Origin: Platycnemis pennipes
Lineage: Eukaryota; Arthropoda; Insecta; Odonata; Platycnemididae
Direction: 5' to 3'
DNA length: 64,000 bases
Assembly (NCBI GenBank): GCA_933228895.1
Contig: OW121846.1
Location: 78,504,064-78,568,063 of the forward strand
Shown: piece by piece, positions 32,481-43,842 of the stretch
How the letters are laid out: every line of letters starts with the position of its first letter
How positions within the stretch are numbered: the first letter of the stretch is position 1
Program-made: the position numbers and the translations under genes
Notes under the pieces: generated by a model
Databases searched by the model: none
Seen by the model: the letters and a program-made list of their open reading frames with translations, nothing else
What the model was told of the DNA's origin: nothing

Positions 32481-33790
32481 TAAGATTTGAATTCTAGGAA
32501 TGTCCTTAACAACGTAATTAAGGAAAAATATTCCAACGTAAATATTTGGAGTACAATTCTATATTAGGAACGGAAAAATTACTTCCTTCAGCAAGCACCC
32601 CTTGAATTCAAGTCAATGAAACGAAATTATAAAACTCAGACCATTACCACAATGACCTCCTTTCGCTTCAGAACTATGGACAGCCAGGTATTAACGTAAG
32701 GAATTCATGACCCCTGCACTTCATGTACAAATTAATACACTACGGTTTTACTTAAGGATATGGCCCTCATAAATCACACCTTCCATCTGTTTGGCCATAG
32801 ATGTCGGAATTATTTCAAATATAGAATCATACAGATGAAGTTTAACAAGTTACTCGAACGTCATTATATTAGAATCTCATTAACAAAGGTCTCTTTATTT
32901 ACACTTCAACAGAATCAACGGGACCATTGGGCAGGAAATATGTAAGCAAGTATTTTCCCTTTTAGAAACATTTTTCGACGTCAACATCCTTGATCTAGGG
33001 TTGATTCGCACCGTCTACCCTTAAAATTTCAAGTCAGTGCGTTACCAAACTAGCAGGGACGACCGGCGGGCCCTCGCTATGATTTCTAATTGCTGGCTAT
33101 CTGGGGTATCTTGAGGTATACTTAGGGGTGAAAAATATGCATTAACATGAATTTTAATTATCTAAATAGAAGTAGCACGATGTCTACACTCCATCCCTCC
33201 CTCCAACCCATGAACCATGCGATGGACATTATTTGATAACTATTTCTTTTCCAAAGTGGTTTCATGGTGGTAAACCATTATACTAATTTTCCTATTACCA
33301 GACTACATTTCTCTCAGTAGACCTTGTGAACGTTGATTATTGTCGAGTAATTAAATTGGGAAGGGAACTCCGTTACGACGGAAGGAGAGAAACCCTCCAT
33401 ACTCGATTGTCAAAAAACATTTGCACATGGTTATCCAGTAGTTCGCCAATCAACTAAGGGCTTATAATGATGTTAGATGAGTAAAAATCCTACTGCCGGA
33501 ACGCAATCCAAAACGAAGAAATTATATAATGTGTACATGTATCCTTCCTAAGAGGTTTTCGCTATTCTGTTATATCAATCTAAAACTACCTTAAACAAAA
33601 GAATAAATAAGTCTTACACCTACTTTGAGTTTCTTGAACTGATGGTCGTGATTTTGATCAATTCCATTTTAAGCATTTTTTATTGATTCTACCGGTAGCT
33701 CGTACCTTCAACTATGGAGTGCTTTCTCTGCTGCACATTTCACGTCCGGCAACGTAGGAGCAAGAATATTTCAAATTAGACGATCACATG
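32481..33790. repeat. interspersed family C, diverged copy 3 (first part)
   Basis: GTAAATATTTGGAGTACAAT, GGAACGGAAAAATTACTTCC, GAAGGAGAGAAACCCTCCAT and similar blocks match 18950-20200 and 49420-50870 at clearly lower identity. The part beyond 33790 is replaced by CR1 sequence. Family C resumes at about 36391. Confidence 0.55.
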
Positions 33791-33791
33791 A

Positions 33792-34075
33792 ATCTACCTC
33801 TACATAATACCCTTCAAACAACCTTAAGAGAGAGTGGCAGCGGGTGAATTCTCATCAAATATGCACTACATATCATGCGTAAAAAAGGATTAGCATTTAC
33901 ATATTGTTCTGAAATTCACCATTCACAAAAGATGACAATAGCAAGGCAAACATGCAAAAACATGCTCTTAGTTGGGTTAGCTTTAAGTCCTCATACCAAC
34001 TTGCAGCTTCCAATGCTATCCATTGCTGCACTCGTATTGGATATATTTACCGTTATTCATATCCACACGTTGGGT
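33792..34075 (-). mobile_element. CR1-like 3' tail
   Basis: Minus-strand tail with CTCTACATAATACCC, GTGGCAGCGGGTGAATTCTC and the CAAACATGCAAAAACATGCT block. The reverse complement ends with the CIQYECSNG coding end near 34030. It is joined head to head with the next copy. Confidence 0.7.
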
Positions 34076-34079
34076 TTAG

Positions 34080-35726
34080 CTCAGGTGGTAGCCTAGAAGG
34101 CAGATTAATCCCCGGGGGAGCAATCTTTGAAGAAATTGACAGAATATGCAGAATAGTGTTAGAAGGGCAGAGAAAAACACATAAAAAGGACGAGCATGCT
34201 AAATCATCAAAAGCAATAGATAGATCAAATAGTGGGTCCGTTAAAAAAAATTCGAGGAAAGTTTTAGTGGGATAAAGCACCAGGAGAGAAAGAGATTGTG
34301 AGGAAGCTTTTCAGTGGTAGTTGACTTGTTGGAGTTGAAAAAATAATGTAGCAGAATTTCACCACCTCATAAAAAGTAGGTACTGATGCAGCATTATGTT
34401 AGGCACAGAAAGCAGGCTTTCGAAGGACATATCTTATTATGAAGTATTCCTGAAGTGTAGTTTTATAACAGGAGGTAAGGATAAGGAACTCTGCGAAACA
34501 CTGTTGAATACCTCTACGTCACATTTTTTACAACAGCTAGTAACAGAACCGACCAGGGGAAACATTATTCTAGACTAATTAGCAACAAATATACCCGAAA
34601 GAGTTCAAAATATTGTTACAGTCATGGGAATTAGTGATGACAATATAGTGCATGCGAAATTTATGGTATCATGTTGGACACAGTCAAAGTTACATCGGGA
34701 TTTCCCCAGGGTAGCGTAGTAGGTCCACTTCTATATCTTTTCTACATAAACGAATTGGGTACCGCAATTAGTAGTAAGCTTAGACTTTTTGCAGAGGATG
34801 CGGTAGGTAAAAAGGTATATCAAAAGTAGAAGACAGGAAATCGCATTGTAAGGATTTAGATTCAATTCCAGAGTGGTGCGACAAATGGAAGTTTAAAAAC
34901 CTTAACCTGAAAAAGTGTGAAGCTATGATTTTTTTAAGGAGGAATAATTCGATAGAGTGATGCTATAAAATTAGTAACGCGAAGAACGAAAGCAAAGCGT
35001 TGAAACCATAAGGTTTGATAATCACTGAAGATTTATCGTGGGGAAGACACTTCTGGGATATATGTGGCCAAGCGAAGAGAAAGCTAGGATTTATAAAAGG
35101 AGTATTTGGGAAATGTGATGAGAAGACAATAGAGCGATGTTACTTTTCTCTAGTTAAGCCCCACCTTGAGTATACAGCCAGTGTATGGGATCCGAATGAA
35201 TAAGGTTTGATCAGAGAACTAGAAAGTGTGCAGCGTAAAGTAGTTAGATTCGTTAAAGATTCGTTACGATAGCTTTAGTAATTTTTCAGAATTAATACAA
35301 GAATTAGGGTGGGAATCATTACCAGAGCGTAGGATAAAGTACAGATTCTATCTATTAGAGATAGGGGATAGCCTTTCTGAAGATGTTAGGCTCATATTAA
35401 AAACACCAGCGTATTATGCTAGATTCGACCAGATAAATAAGATAGATAGATTGTCGTAATAATAGATTCAAAATGTCTTTTTTCCCCAGCACAATAAGAG
35501 AACAGAATAGGCAACAAAGAAAAGGGCAGGGGAAATATTTTAAAATAGTCTGTAAAGCATGATGCATGTATTAGTCTCTTAAATACTATAGATATTACCA
35601 ATCTAGTTGCATGAGGCCCTAGGGTTGCTTGTTTGCATGTTAATAGTGCATGCTTAATGACCTTCACCCCCTCCTACACACTATCGCGGTGGCTTGCAGG
35701 GCATCGTGTAGATATATATGTAAATG
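34080..35726 (+). mobile_element. CR1-like LINE with internal deletions
   Basis: The plus-strand order is: NSGSVKKNSRK-type sequence near 34220 that also precedes the endonuclease at 18.2 kb, endonuclease start LGTESRLSKDISYYEV at 34399, then a jump to GGKDKELCETLLNTSTSHFL, a large gap to the RT block SGFPQGSVVGPLLYLFYINE near 34690, FAEDAV near 34790 (the first catalytic aspartate of FADD read as glutamate), the C-terminal domain LSWGRHFWDICGQAKRKLGF and YFSLVKPHLEYTASVWDPNE at 35030-35203, and the 3' tail with GCTTGCAGGGCATCGTGTAG at 35690-35726. It is inactive. Confidence 0.75.
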
Positions 35727-36390
35727 TAGATATCCCTAATTGTTCGAGGAAAAAAGGTCATTTTGAATCTGTCAGTTTGGCAGCCAATTTTTCTAATGTT
35801 GTGATTATAATCTAGTCTACCATAGTAAGTTAGTGTTCGCAAAATATTATTAATCCATTTAAAGTATTAATTTAAATCATCATTGAAAGTATGGTCTTGG
35901 AAATTATTTAAGAGATTAGGTCTACATTTTTAACTACGATCTGACAATGATTCCCAATTTAAGTCATTTAATATAATGGTTGCTAGTATAATTATATTAC
36001 CGCCCCTTTACAAATCCTGCCGATATTCGCTGCACACTTTCAAGTTCATTATTTAGACCGATTTCGTAGGGATCCCATACACTGGCAGCATAATCCAAAT
36101 GAGGTCTTACAAGGGAAAAGTAGCTGATTTATCGTACATGATCGTCATATTAGTTTGCATGTTAGTAGTGCATGCTTGTTGATCTACACCCCCTGGCACA
36201 CACCTTCGCGGTGGCTTGCAGGGGATCGTGTAGATGTAGATGTAGATATTTACCCTATACCCTTTTGATGAATCCCAGTCTATTATTTACTTGAACCATT
36301 ATTTCACGTATGTGTTTACCCCAGGAAAGATCATGTGTCAGTCTCATTCCAAGATATTTTATGCATTCCAAATTTGTTAAGTAAATGAAT
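35727..36390 (-). mobile_element. CR1-like LINE C-terminal fragment with nested tail
   Basis: The reverse complement reads GHFESVS-type and NSLSDR-like blocks, WDPYEIGLNNELESVQRISA near 36040-36080 and, beyond a nested tail at 36140-36250, GFIKRV-like and LSWGKHIREI-like residues. It abuts the preceding plus-strand copy tail to tail. Confidence 0.65.
36140..36252 (+). mobile_element. CR1-like 3' tail nested in a minus-strand CR1
   Basis: AGTAGTGCATGCTTG, CACCCCCTGGCACACACC, GCGGTGGCTTGCAGGGGATC and a GTAGATGTAGATGTAGAT end. The CR1 C-terminal region on the other strand continues on both sides, so this short tail inserted later. Confidence 0.75.
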
Positions 36391-37084
36391 ATGGCGCGCA
36401 GGTTCATAAAGTCCTTCACGCACAAGTGAAGCATCCCTTTTTACTAAAAACCCCCTTTACTCCCTAATACCGGGAGCATAACGTCGTTATGTTAGAACAA
36501 TTTGAGGAAATCCCCTTACCAGGCATAGCCTGGGTTTTCATGGGCACTCGTTCCTTGTGGTCGTAGGAAGAAGTGGAGCAAAAGCCACCAGGCAGGTGCG
36601 GTAAGCCTGCGTGATATTATTCGCCATCCGGATCATTCCCGTCATTTCTCCATTACACCTCGGAAAGTGAATCCTCTTCCCAAGGGTTTCGCAATACGCT
36701 CTTATCTGTCCTTTCCTCTCCAGCTCATCGCGGATTGGTACAACATCAAAGACAAGTTCATTGGAATACATTCTCTGAAATAGGCATATACACATTCCCA
36801 CACGGTGTTCACCGCCAGCGAGCATCGTTTTATAACTTACCGCAAAACATTGACTCTTACGATTTAGATCATTCACAGTGTGAGAAGAAAGAGTTAAGTT
36901 ATTCACATTTCGATACATTCCCTGGTTTAATACAGTCCCTCACCCGATGGAAACCAGCAACGTTGCTTAACTTACGTGATTTGACGGAAACCGGTGTATC
37001 AACGTGGCTACGCCCTTGTCCGAATTCAGACTTAATTGGTATGCCTTTCATCAGCTACATTGATCGACCTTGCGTAACACTTTA
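36391..37084. repeat. interspersed family C, diverged copy 3 (second part)
   Basis: CACAAGTGAAGCATCCCTTT, GGGAGCATAACGTCGTTATG and TTGAGGAAATCCCCTTACCA match 20220-20310 joined to 20640 and 50900-50981 joined to 54150. This copy is uninterrupted at the point where copies 1 and 2 each carry an insertion. The block CCTGGTTTAATACAGTCCCT near 36920 matches 21255. Confidence 0.6.
36538..36918 (-). pseudogene. conserved unidentified reading frame of family C (copy 3)
   Basis: Reads SNELVFDVVPIRDELERKGQ, RAYCETLGKRIHFPRCNGEM, TGMIRMANNITQAYRTCLVA and TTTRNECP. The same residues recur with conservative changes at 54160-54531 (SNELVFNVVPFGVERERNGQ, MANRLTQAYRTCSVAIAPFH). Frame integrity over about 110 codons in a clearly diverged DNA copy hints at past coding constraint. 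I recognise no family and see no motif that would suggest a function. Confidence 0.4.
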
Positions 37085-38770
37085 ATTTTCATCCACGTGT
37101 CACATTTAGATAACTGTGATACGTGGATATTTGCTAGGATGTTACGTCTGTTCTTATTTAATTAAGAAATATAAAATTTTCTTGTGCATTGATGTTCATA
37201 TCATCTGAAGTAAATTTTAGGACTTGATATGACGCATTAAAAAGAAGGGATGGAGATCGGAAAGCAATCAGCCATAAATGACCCAAATTAATTATTCCCC
37301 GAGAAACTTAAGTACCGTCCATGAGCGGGAGTCAATTATCCCCGACATTTTTTCCCTCAGACTTCCGGAAACGGAACATAAGTAACGAGGTAGCGTAACA
37401 TTTTTCTCTCGCTAATTAAATGGCAAAGTGTTACGTAAAGTATTTCCTATGTGTCCACTACTCAAATGTCACCATGAGATCATTACTTTCATGGCTTAAA
37501 GATTCATACCTCGCCACTCGAGCATTAGGTGTCTACATCTTTCGCCAGTAGCTCGCGATGGTCAGAAGATGGAAGGCTGCGTCGAAAGGGATGGATTCCA
37601 TTCCGGGAATCAGGGTTTCCAATCCTTCCCGCATGAGGCCCAACTTTGCAATATTTCGCAACGAGGGAGGAAAAGAAGAGTCCAAAAGCCATCCACCACG
37701 CCACACCCCGCCTCATCCCCTCATAGCTCCGGAGATTTCGATTCGATTCCTTTTCGATAATCTTCAGATTGCTTGCAGTCCTTTCATCGTCCCACGAGTG
37801 CCATACCATCGCCCTAGAACGTGAAGACGAACGCTCACTCCGAAGGGCTAAGAAACGTGAGTAAATTTGACCGAAAAACAAATACATCCTGTGTTCAGGG
37901 CATTACGTAGGGCGAACTTGATTCCGCATTGTTACGCCAGAATGGCCTAATCCCACCTAATTTTATCAATAATATCAAACCAGGATCACTAACTTGGGAC
38001 CATTGTACGTTTAGATAACTTGGGAAATAATTCTTGCGATCCTAGATAAATAATGACACATTAAAAATTAGGGGAATGCAAGTAAATTTAAGCTAATATT
38101 CTTTTACGATATCAATTGCTTCAAACTGTCCGATGACCGGATAAAGCCAGAGTTTCCTGTCTTTTCCGTATACAGCTGCGTAAAGTTTTATGCAGGAATC
38201 GATAGCACTGCCTCTATTAGGAGTAAGGAAACTAGAGAGAAATGAATGATAATTTGATCCAATACGAGTTTCAGCGTTTATTCTCCCATCAAAAAACACA
38301 TCGTCTACTTTGAGCCGAGCGGACTCGGAGCATTGAGTGGTACCCGTTGTCACGCGTCAAATTGTATGTCATTCATTCCAATGCGAGCACTTGCTACTCC
38401 TACAGAAATGCGGCCGCGTCTTCAGTTAAAATCCTGGACGCTGCTCTATCCTACTCCGGTTAACGGTGGTAACAGTTGTCCTTTGTGCGGTGAAGAATTG
38501 GCGAGATGGTGTTCGGCGAACTCACCGGCCATCTTCCTGATCGCGGAGTCCCCGATTCAACCCTCGGTATTCTCCGCCCTGTTTCCGCTAATCGCCCTAC
38601 CCCTGGACAGCCACCCCTCATCGCTGCCTTCCAACGAATCCCCTCTACGAAGAATGCACCCCCTGCACTACCACCCCGCCATCCCACCCCTCCTCCTTCT
38701 CTCCCCGTCGAAACCGCCCCCTCCCAAATTTTCCACTATTTAAACCCCGACGACCGCTAGAGGAAACCAC
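37085..38770. repeat. interspersed family A, copy 4 (diverged)
   Basis: GTGATACGTGGATATTTGCT, GGAGATCGGAAAGCAATCAG and GTACCGTCCATGAGCGGGAG match 1700-1910. 37930-38240 matches 27560-27830, and 38280-38560 matches 25130-25400. There is no PLE in front; family C lies upstream instead. Confidence 0.6.
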
Positions 38771-39950
38771 AGTTGCTGCCAAAGGTACGGAGTGAAGTGT
38801 ACGGTGACTTGAGACGTGGCTGACGTGAAATATCACTGGTGGACACGAGGTTGCTGAGCCAGTATACTTCCATCATTGAAGAGGTGATATTATCATTTAA
38901 TTAATTAGTTCATATAATATGAGGGAACGAATTACTTTTCGCTTAGTTATCTTAACGTACGTAATGCATTGTATATTCAGAGCAGCAGCCGTTCTGTATG
39001 CTTTAATTTTTTACATTACTCGCATGCAGTTCACAGTCTGTGGTCTACTGCTGTGTTGCTTTAATTTTTGTAGTTTCATACGTTTATTATTGAAACTCAA
39101 ACGTTAACGAATCAGAGTGTATTTGTCTCTTTAATATGCTGTTGGTAACCGCGACATTTTTCTTTTCCAGGGAGAATGACTGGTGCGCTCACTCCAGTTT
39201 GACATACATTTTACTTTTCATCAATTAGACGGATATATTTTACATCGTAATTCATTTCTCTATATTTGTAGTCTCTGCCGACTTCCAATTGTGTATATTC
39301 AACCACAATTGTTTCAATGAGATCCTTCTATAGACCCAGATCCTCCATTTACCTTCAGTTATCTTATAGGCTTTCCACCATTTATTCAATCAAGGGCTCT
39401 CCTTCTAAACATCAGACCCCGTTCACGGGAATGCGCAGCCACTTCCACTGACAGTATTCTAAAATATCTGAACTTCACTGAAGTGGACACTTCGTTTATT
39501 ATCTCTATTCCCTCATCTATTCAGTTCTCGTGAGTCTTCTTCTCCATTTTCAGTACCGGAATAATAACCTGTGATTCATTGCCTCCTTCATTACATTATC
39601 GAACGTTACTTTCAATCTGTGGTGACTTCAATCTAACTTCATTGTATTCTCTCCAAATATGAATTATAAATACAATTCATGCAACAGTTCATACCCGCAA
39701 TACGTACATAATTTATCATTCATTGAATACCTAGAAGGGTAATTAATGACTTAATTACTGTCTTCAGCAAATCATATTTCCGGGGTAAAGAATAGACGAA
39801 TTTCGTAGGAGAAATATAAGAGTAGGTTATTTAATCACCTAATCAATCAGGTTAATGTATTTCACGAGCTTCTTATGTTAACGCAATTTACCACAGCATA
39901 CATAAAAAATGCAAAGGACGTGACACTTCCCAACATATCCGTGGTAATGT
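38771..39950. other. unassigned, non-repetitive in this window
   Basis: No counterpart elsewhere in the window, no inverted ends and no long frame. A polypyrimidine run before an AG occurs near 39160-39172 (TTTTTCTTTTCCAG) and looks like a splice acceptor, but no supporting frame was found. Confidence 0.4.
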
Positions 39951-40134
39951 AGGATTCCCGTGGAAGAAACGACGACAGCGAAGACGAAATCGGCGAATGC
40001 GTCGTGTGAAGAGAGCAAGCTCAACGTTATTAAGTGCAGTGAATGTGTTGGCATATTGTTGCCAGTCCGTTCATGGCCTGTTTAGTGAAGTGATATTAGT
40101 GTGAGTGAAATGCGTGTGCACCGTGGGATCGTCG

Positions 40135-40183
40135 ATGGAGAACGACGCAGGGCAGCCCCCGTTGGACCGAGCAGTGTTGAAAG
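40135..40183 (+). CDS. candidate first coding exon of a host gene
   Basis: An ATG in the context GTCGATGGAG opens a frame of 16 codons (MENDAGQPPLDRAVLK plus one base) that runs into a consensus splice donor, AAAG|GTAAGG, at 40183/40184. Upstream 39950-40134 is CpG-rich relative to its surroundings, with CGACGACAGCGAAGACG-type sequence, as in a 5' untranslated leader. An in-frame TGA lies upstream at 40102. An overlapping ATG at 40110 in another frame would end at the TAA inside the donor and could act as an upstream frame. No match to any repeat family in the window was seen. The protein is not recognised, and the next exon lies outside what I can find, so this rests on composition and signals only. 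Confidence 0.4.
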
Positions 40184-40571
40184 GTAAGGATTCGTCTCCT
40201 CTCCGTGCGCTGAATGACGGGTGGAGGGGAGCCCCTAGCTCTCCACCCGTCACGCTGCGTGCACAGGCACAGTGTGAAGGCCGTCTTAGCTCGAGAAAAG
40301 GCCCCTCTCCGTGGCAGGGCCCTCGTTGGGGCTTAAGGGACACCACCTCACTTAGAGAATTGGAGGGAGAATTAAAGTGACTTTAGCCGATAAAATTAGG
40401 TAGGCAACTATGTGATGGCATTATTATCGATCCTTACACACTACTACTCTAATCGTAGCGTAATTTTAAAATACGACGGAGTATCAAACACGAGGAGTGC
40501 TTAATATTTCGTCGTATTGATGTGACAATTTATTAGGCACGGGAAATAGTGCCTGATGTTTTGTTTCATCC

Positions 40572-40618
40572 ATAATGAAATATCGAGCACTGTGGTTGAG
40601 TGCTCGATATTCCGTTAT
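40572..40618. other. 20-bp stem hairpin
   Basis: ATAATGAAATATCGAGCACT and AGTGCTCGATATTCCGTTAT pair over 20 positions with two mismatches around a 7-nt loop. The inner 13 pairs are perfect. It is downstream of the candidate donor and so would be intronic. It could be a small RNA precursor or a short fold-back insertion. Confidence 0.6.
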
Positions 40619-41255
40619 GCTTATCATTCTTTCATCTCTCTCTGCCCCTCTTTTTCATCATGAATCGTACTTCCTCATGTCACTTCTGCTCCCTTTTTTC
40701 CGAAGGCAGTGATTCCCCCTTGTCGGGGCACTGTAACATGGTACATTATGACGCTACTCTCAGCAGATGTGAATGCGTTTGCTGGGGTAACGTGATGGAC
40801 CGCCATCGGCCTTCGTCTTCACCTTCGACGAATGCCGGAAATGGGACCCAACGAAGCTCGCATGATACCTCATTAGGTGGCTGTGGAAAGTCATGCAACC
40901 TCTCTACATTTCTTTCTTTCAACATTCTTGTTCCCACTACTATCTTACTTCCCTCCGACGGTCTTTTCACAAGTGTTTCTTAAAGGAACTTTAAAGACAC
41001 GAAATTATACTTTATTCTCTGTACTTAAAAGTTGATGGATTTACTCATTTGTGGGTATGGAACCAGGGCTTGAATAAATATTACGTTACAAATATCCTCT
41101 GTATTATATTTCCACTTGCTCCTGCATTCATCTCGCACCATTGCAACACCTTAGATCTGACCCGAATTGTCCCCTAATAGGTCATTTTTATCCTAAGAAT
41201 ATCCCTATCCGCTATGCCTTTCTTCACCGCTAGTGGCGTTCTGACCCTCGGTTAG
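40619..41255. other. unassigned stretch with a 127-codon open frame
   Basis: A plus-strand open frame covers 40600-40983 and contains several cysteines (CHFCSLF, CECVCWG), with an ATG at 40660. There is no recognised domain, and a minus-strand frame of 74 codons overlaps it. The region is pyrimidine-rich. It could be intronic to the candidate gene upstream. Confidence 0.3.
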
Positions 41256-41335
41256 CGCAGGGCGAAATCACCCCATGCCTCATACCCTCGCGGTGGCTTG
41301 CAGGGTATTGCGTCGATGTATATCAATACTGAGTA
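41256..41335 (+). mobile_element. CR1-like 3' tail remnant
   Basis: CATACCCTCGCGGTGGCTTG followed by CAGGGTATTGCGTCGATG is the terminal stem of the family. The preceding sequence is too diverged to extend. Confidence 0.65.
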
Positions 41336-41830
41336 GGGATCCTAATGACCCCACAGACATGCATCCATGCAGTTGCAAGTCATTGTTGGATATGTTGCCA
41401 TTAATTTGCAACAAATCGTTCCTTACGTCTTTCCAAAATTAAACTGGGTTCTTACTGTTTCGTATTTTTAATGTCACAAGTACTGGCTATCAAATATGCC
41501 ACGTATTATACGTGAACCGTCAGCAAGATTCTAATACAAAAGCTTCTCCCGTATTAATTTCTGGATTAATTCAGATTCCCTGAAATGTAACATCTGTTGA
41601 ATAGATAACATATCGGAATACGAATTAACTCAATCCGAAGGCGGTGTGGAAACGTGCATTTGTCTTCCTCCGCAAATTATTTAGCGATAGAATTACGTAC
41701 GTTTATAGGAAATTGATTCATTTTTTCGGCGTAATTTCAATCAGACAAGCATAAGTTGGTATGCTGAGGAAGTCTTATACGTTAAATCTATAGTTATATC
41801 CTGCGTAGTCTTGAATGAGATGGAAATATG

Positions 41831-42024
41831 TCGGCCCCGGTGGCGGCGTGGTTAAGTCCTCGCCTGCTAATCCGAGGGTCGCGGGTTCGAGTCCCACCTG
41901 AGTGGGTTTTTTCACAACTCAGGACATGTTTGTGTGTGCTCGTCCGTTGTTACATGTTAAATACCCCGATGTAAAGGATACATGTGCTGTTTTCGGCGGT
42001 AGTGGAAAATAAATAAAAAAATTG
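41831..42024 (+). mobile_element. tRNA-derived SINE
   Basis: The head has an A box (GTGGCGGCGTGGTTAAGTCC) and a B box (GGTTCGAGTCC) at tRNA spacing, with CTGCTAATCC in the anticodon position as in tRNA-Ser(GCT). The long variable arm of that tRNA is missing and the acceptor ends do not pair, so it is a SINE and not a tRNA gene. A roughly 110-bp body follows and ends in an A-rich tail (AAAATAAATAAAAAAATT). No clear target duplication is visible. Confidence 0.75.
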
Positions 42025-42228
42025 TTTTCCGTAGGCAAATAATGAAACGCTTGAAGCATTTATGATTAAGAGACCGCTACTCTATTCATAGAATAGTTTG
42101 AGACTTATAGCAAATTTTTCACCATCCACTGGGCCCCTTCCGTCCCTAGTCTGAACCGTTTGACATTCGTTTTCGTGCAGCCCGTCACAAATTCACCATA
42201 AACTTGGAATCCAAACTAATCGGGCCGC

Positions 42229-42771
42229 AGCAGGGTTTTATCGAATTGCCAGTTTTTGTCGGACGATCACCAAAACTAGGATGTATCACTTATTTCACAT
42301 TATGAACAAACAAGGTATGGAATACAGCGTTGCGACAACAATTAAAGGATGATAAATACGGTATTTATCTTCATCAGGGATGGGGACTTCAGCCATAATA
42401 GTGACCTATGGTAACGATACGGAGTGTCTACTGAGTTTCGCGCCTTAATTGTTTTATCTCTCCTCGTTTGAAATAGCTCATTTCTCGCTATGGGTTTGCA
42501 CTGCACGGACGAGGTTGGGTTTTCGCTTCTGTAGGGAATTGTTTAAAAACGCGAACTTGTTGATTCGATCGTCTATTGTCGTCCGTTATGGCTGCCGAAG
42601 CAGACGAGGTCCCCATCCCTAATCAAGATAAGTACCGTATTTATCATCTTTCAATTGCTGTCGCAGAGCTTTCGTCCATATCTAGTTTTGTTTAGAATGT
42701 GAAATAGGTGATACATTCTAATTTTGGCGATCGCCCGACAAAAACTGCCGATTCAATAAAACCCTACTATC
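42229..42771. mobile_element. fold-back element with about 165-bp inverted arms
   Basis: Left arm 42229-42395 and right arm 42605-42771 are inverted copies: CAGGGTTTTATCGAATTG, CAGTTTTTGTCGG, GTATCACTTATTTCACAT and GATGATAAATACGGTA in one arm face their complements in the other with about one change in ten bases. The 210-bp centre is unmatched. The superfamily is not determined, and no coding capacity was seen. Confidence 0.75.
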
Positions 42772-43842
42772 ACCGCTAATTGTGGGAATCTCAACGATGG
42801 CCATGTATATTAGCATTCCTAATGCTCGTAAGTTCCCTCGGTGACACTTTTGTGTCAAGGACTAAGCTCTGTTGACCACACACAATACCAATGCACGTTC
42901 TGATAAAAACCTACCAATCTCAACACTTAAAATTTGAGGTATTTACTTCAAAGCTTTACCTCTTCAAAATACGGAAGGGGTGTAATGATTAGGATTCGCC
43001 ATTCATGTATGAGAAAAAATGGTGCAAGCGGAAGAGCAGATGGAAGAGGTGAGTATGCGGACTAGGGATTATGGTAAGTAGTAAGAGCATGCAAGAGGTG
43101 TGGGGTATAAGCACCGTTCTGCAATAGGAGGTACAATATTTGCACCCAATTCATTAGAAAATATTTCTTTCACAGACAAGAAATTGGCAGCATGCGTTCT
43201 TTCGGAAACCATTCTAATTACAGTAAATATTTTTCTCATTCAGCACGCAATCTATTACTTTTGGTTCATTTTGCTCAAAGCATAAAGTGCACATTCACTT
43301 CGTCTTAATGGGTGTAAATTTGATCGATGGAATAGCAAACCTATCATTTTAACCTGGCGTAGTGATTGAATAATTACTGGTTTCATTAGCAAAAAAATAC
43401 CTGCAAATGTAATCCCTTTTGAATTAGAATGTGAGTGTCCGAAAAAATATGAAATATAAGTATAAATTTCAGTCGGGAATCATCCTGATTACGTAGTACT
43501 TGCGATTTTGACAATTCCGTATTTAAAGAAGGTTTTATTTTTCAGCGTGGAAAAGATTTTCACAACCGGCAGTCCAACGACGAAACTTTAGCATTCAGGC
43601 CTAGCGCTCGAATCAACTAGATGCACATGGTTCCTGTGAGCGAACTATATTTCAATTCTGCTCGTTTACGCAGCTACTAGAACTGTGAGATAATTATTTA
43701 AATTTTTAACTTATCATTAGTTTTGCAGGCGTCATGAATATCCGCTAGGTATGGTAATAATTGATGGTTTACAACGCTACTCATTTCGCTCCTTATCGGT
43801 TTTGCAACTGTCGCACTCCTAGCATCAAATGTTAATTAAATT
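42772..43842. other. unassigned AT-rich stretch
   Basis: No repeat counterpart, tRNA, or supported frame was found. A 61-codon frame at 43100-43285 starts with ATG but has no recognisable motif. Confidence 0.4.

Noticed and set aside
41831..41905. tRNA-Ser(GCT) gene
   Set aside because: A and B boxes and CTGCTAATCC are present, but the variable arm is missing, the acceptor stem does not pair, and a SINE body with an A-rich tail follows.
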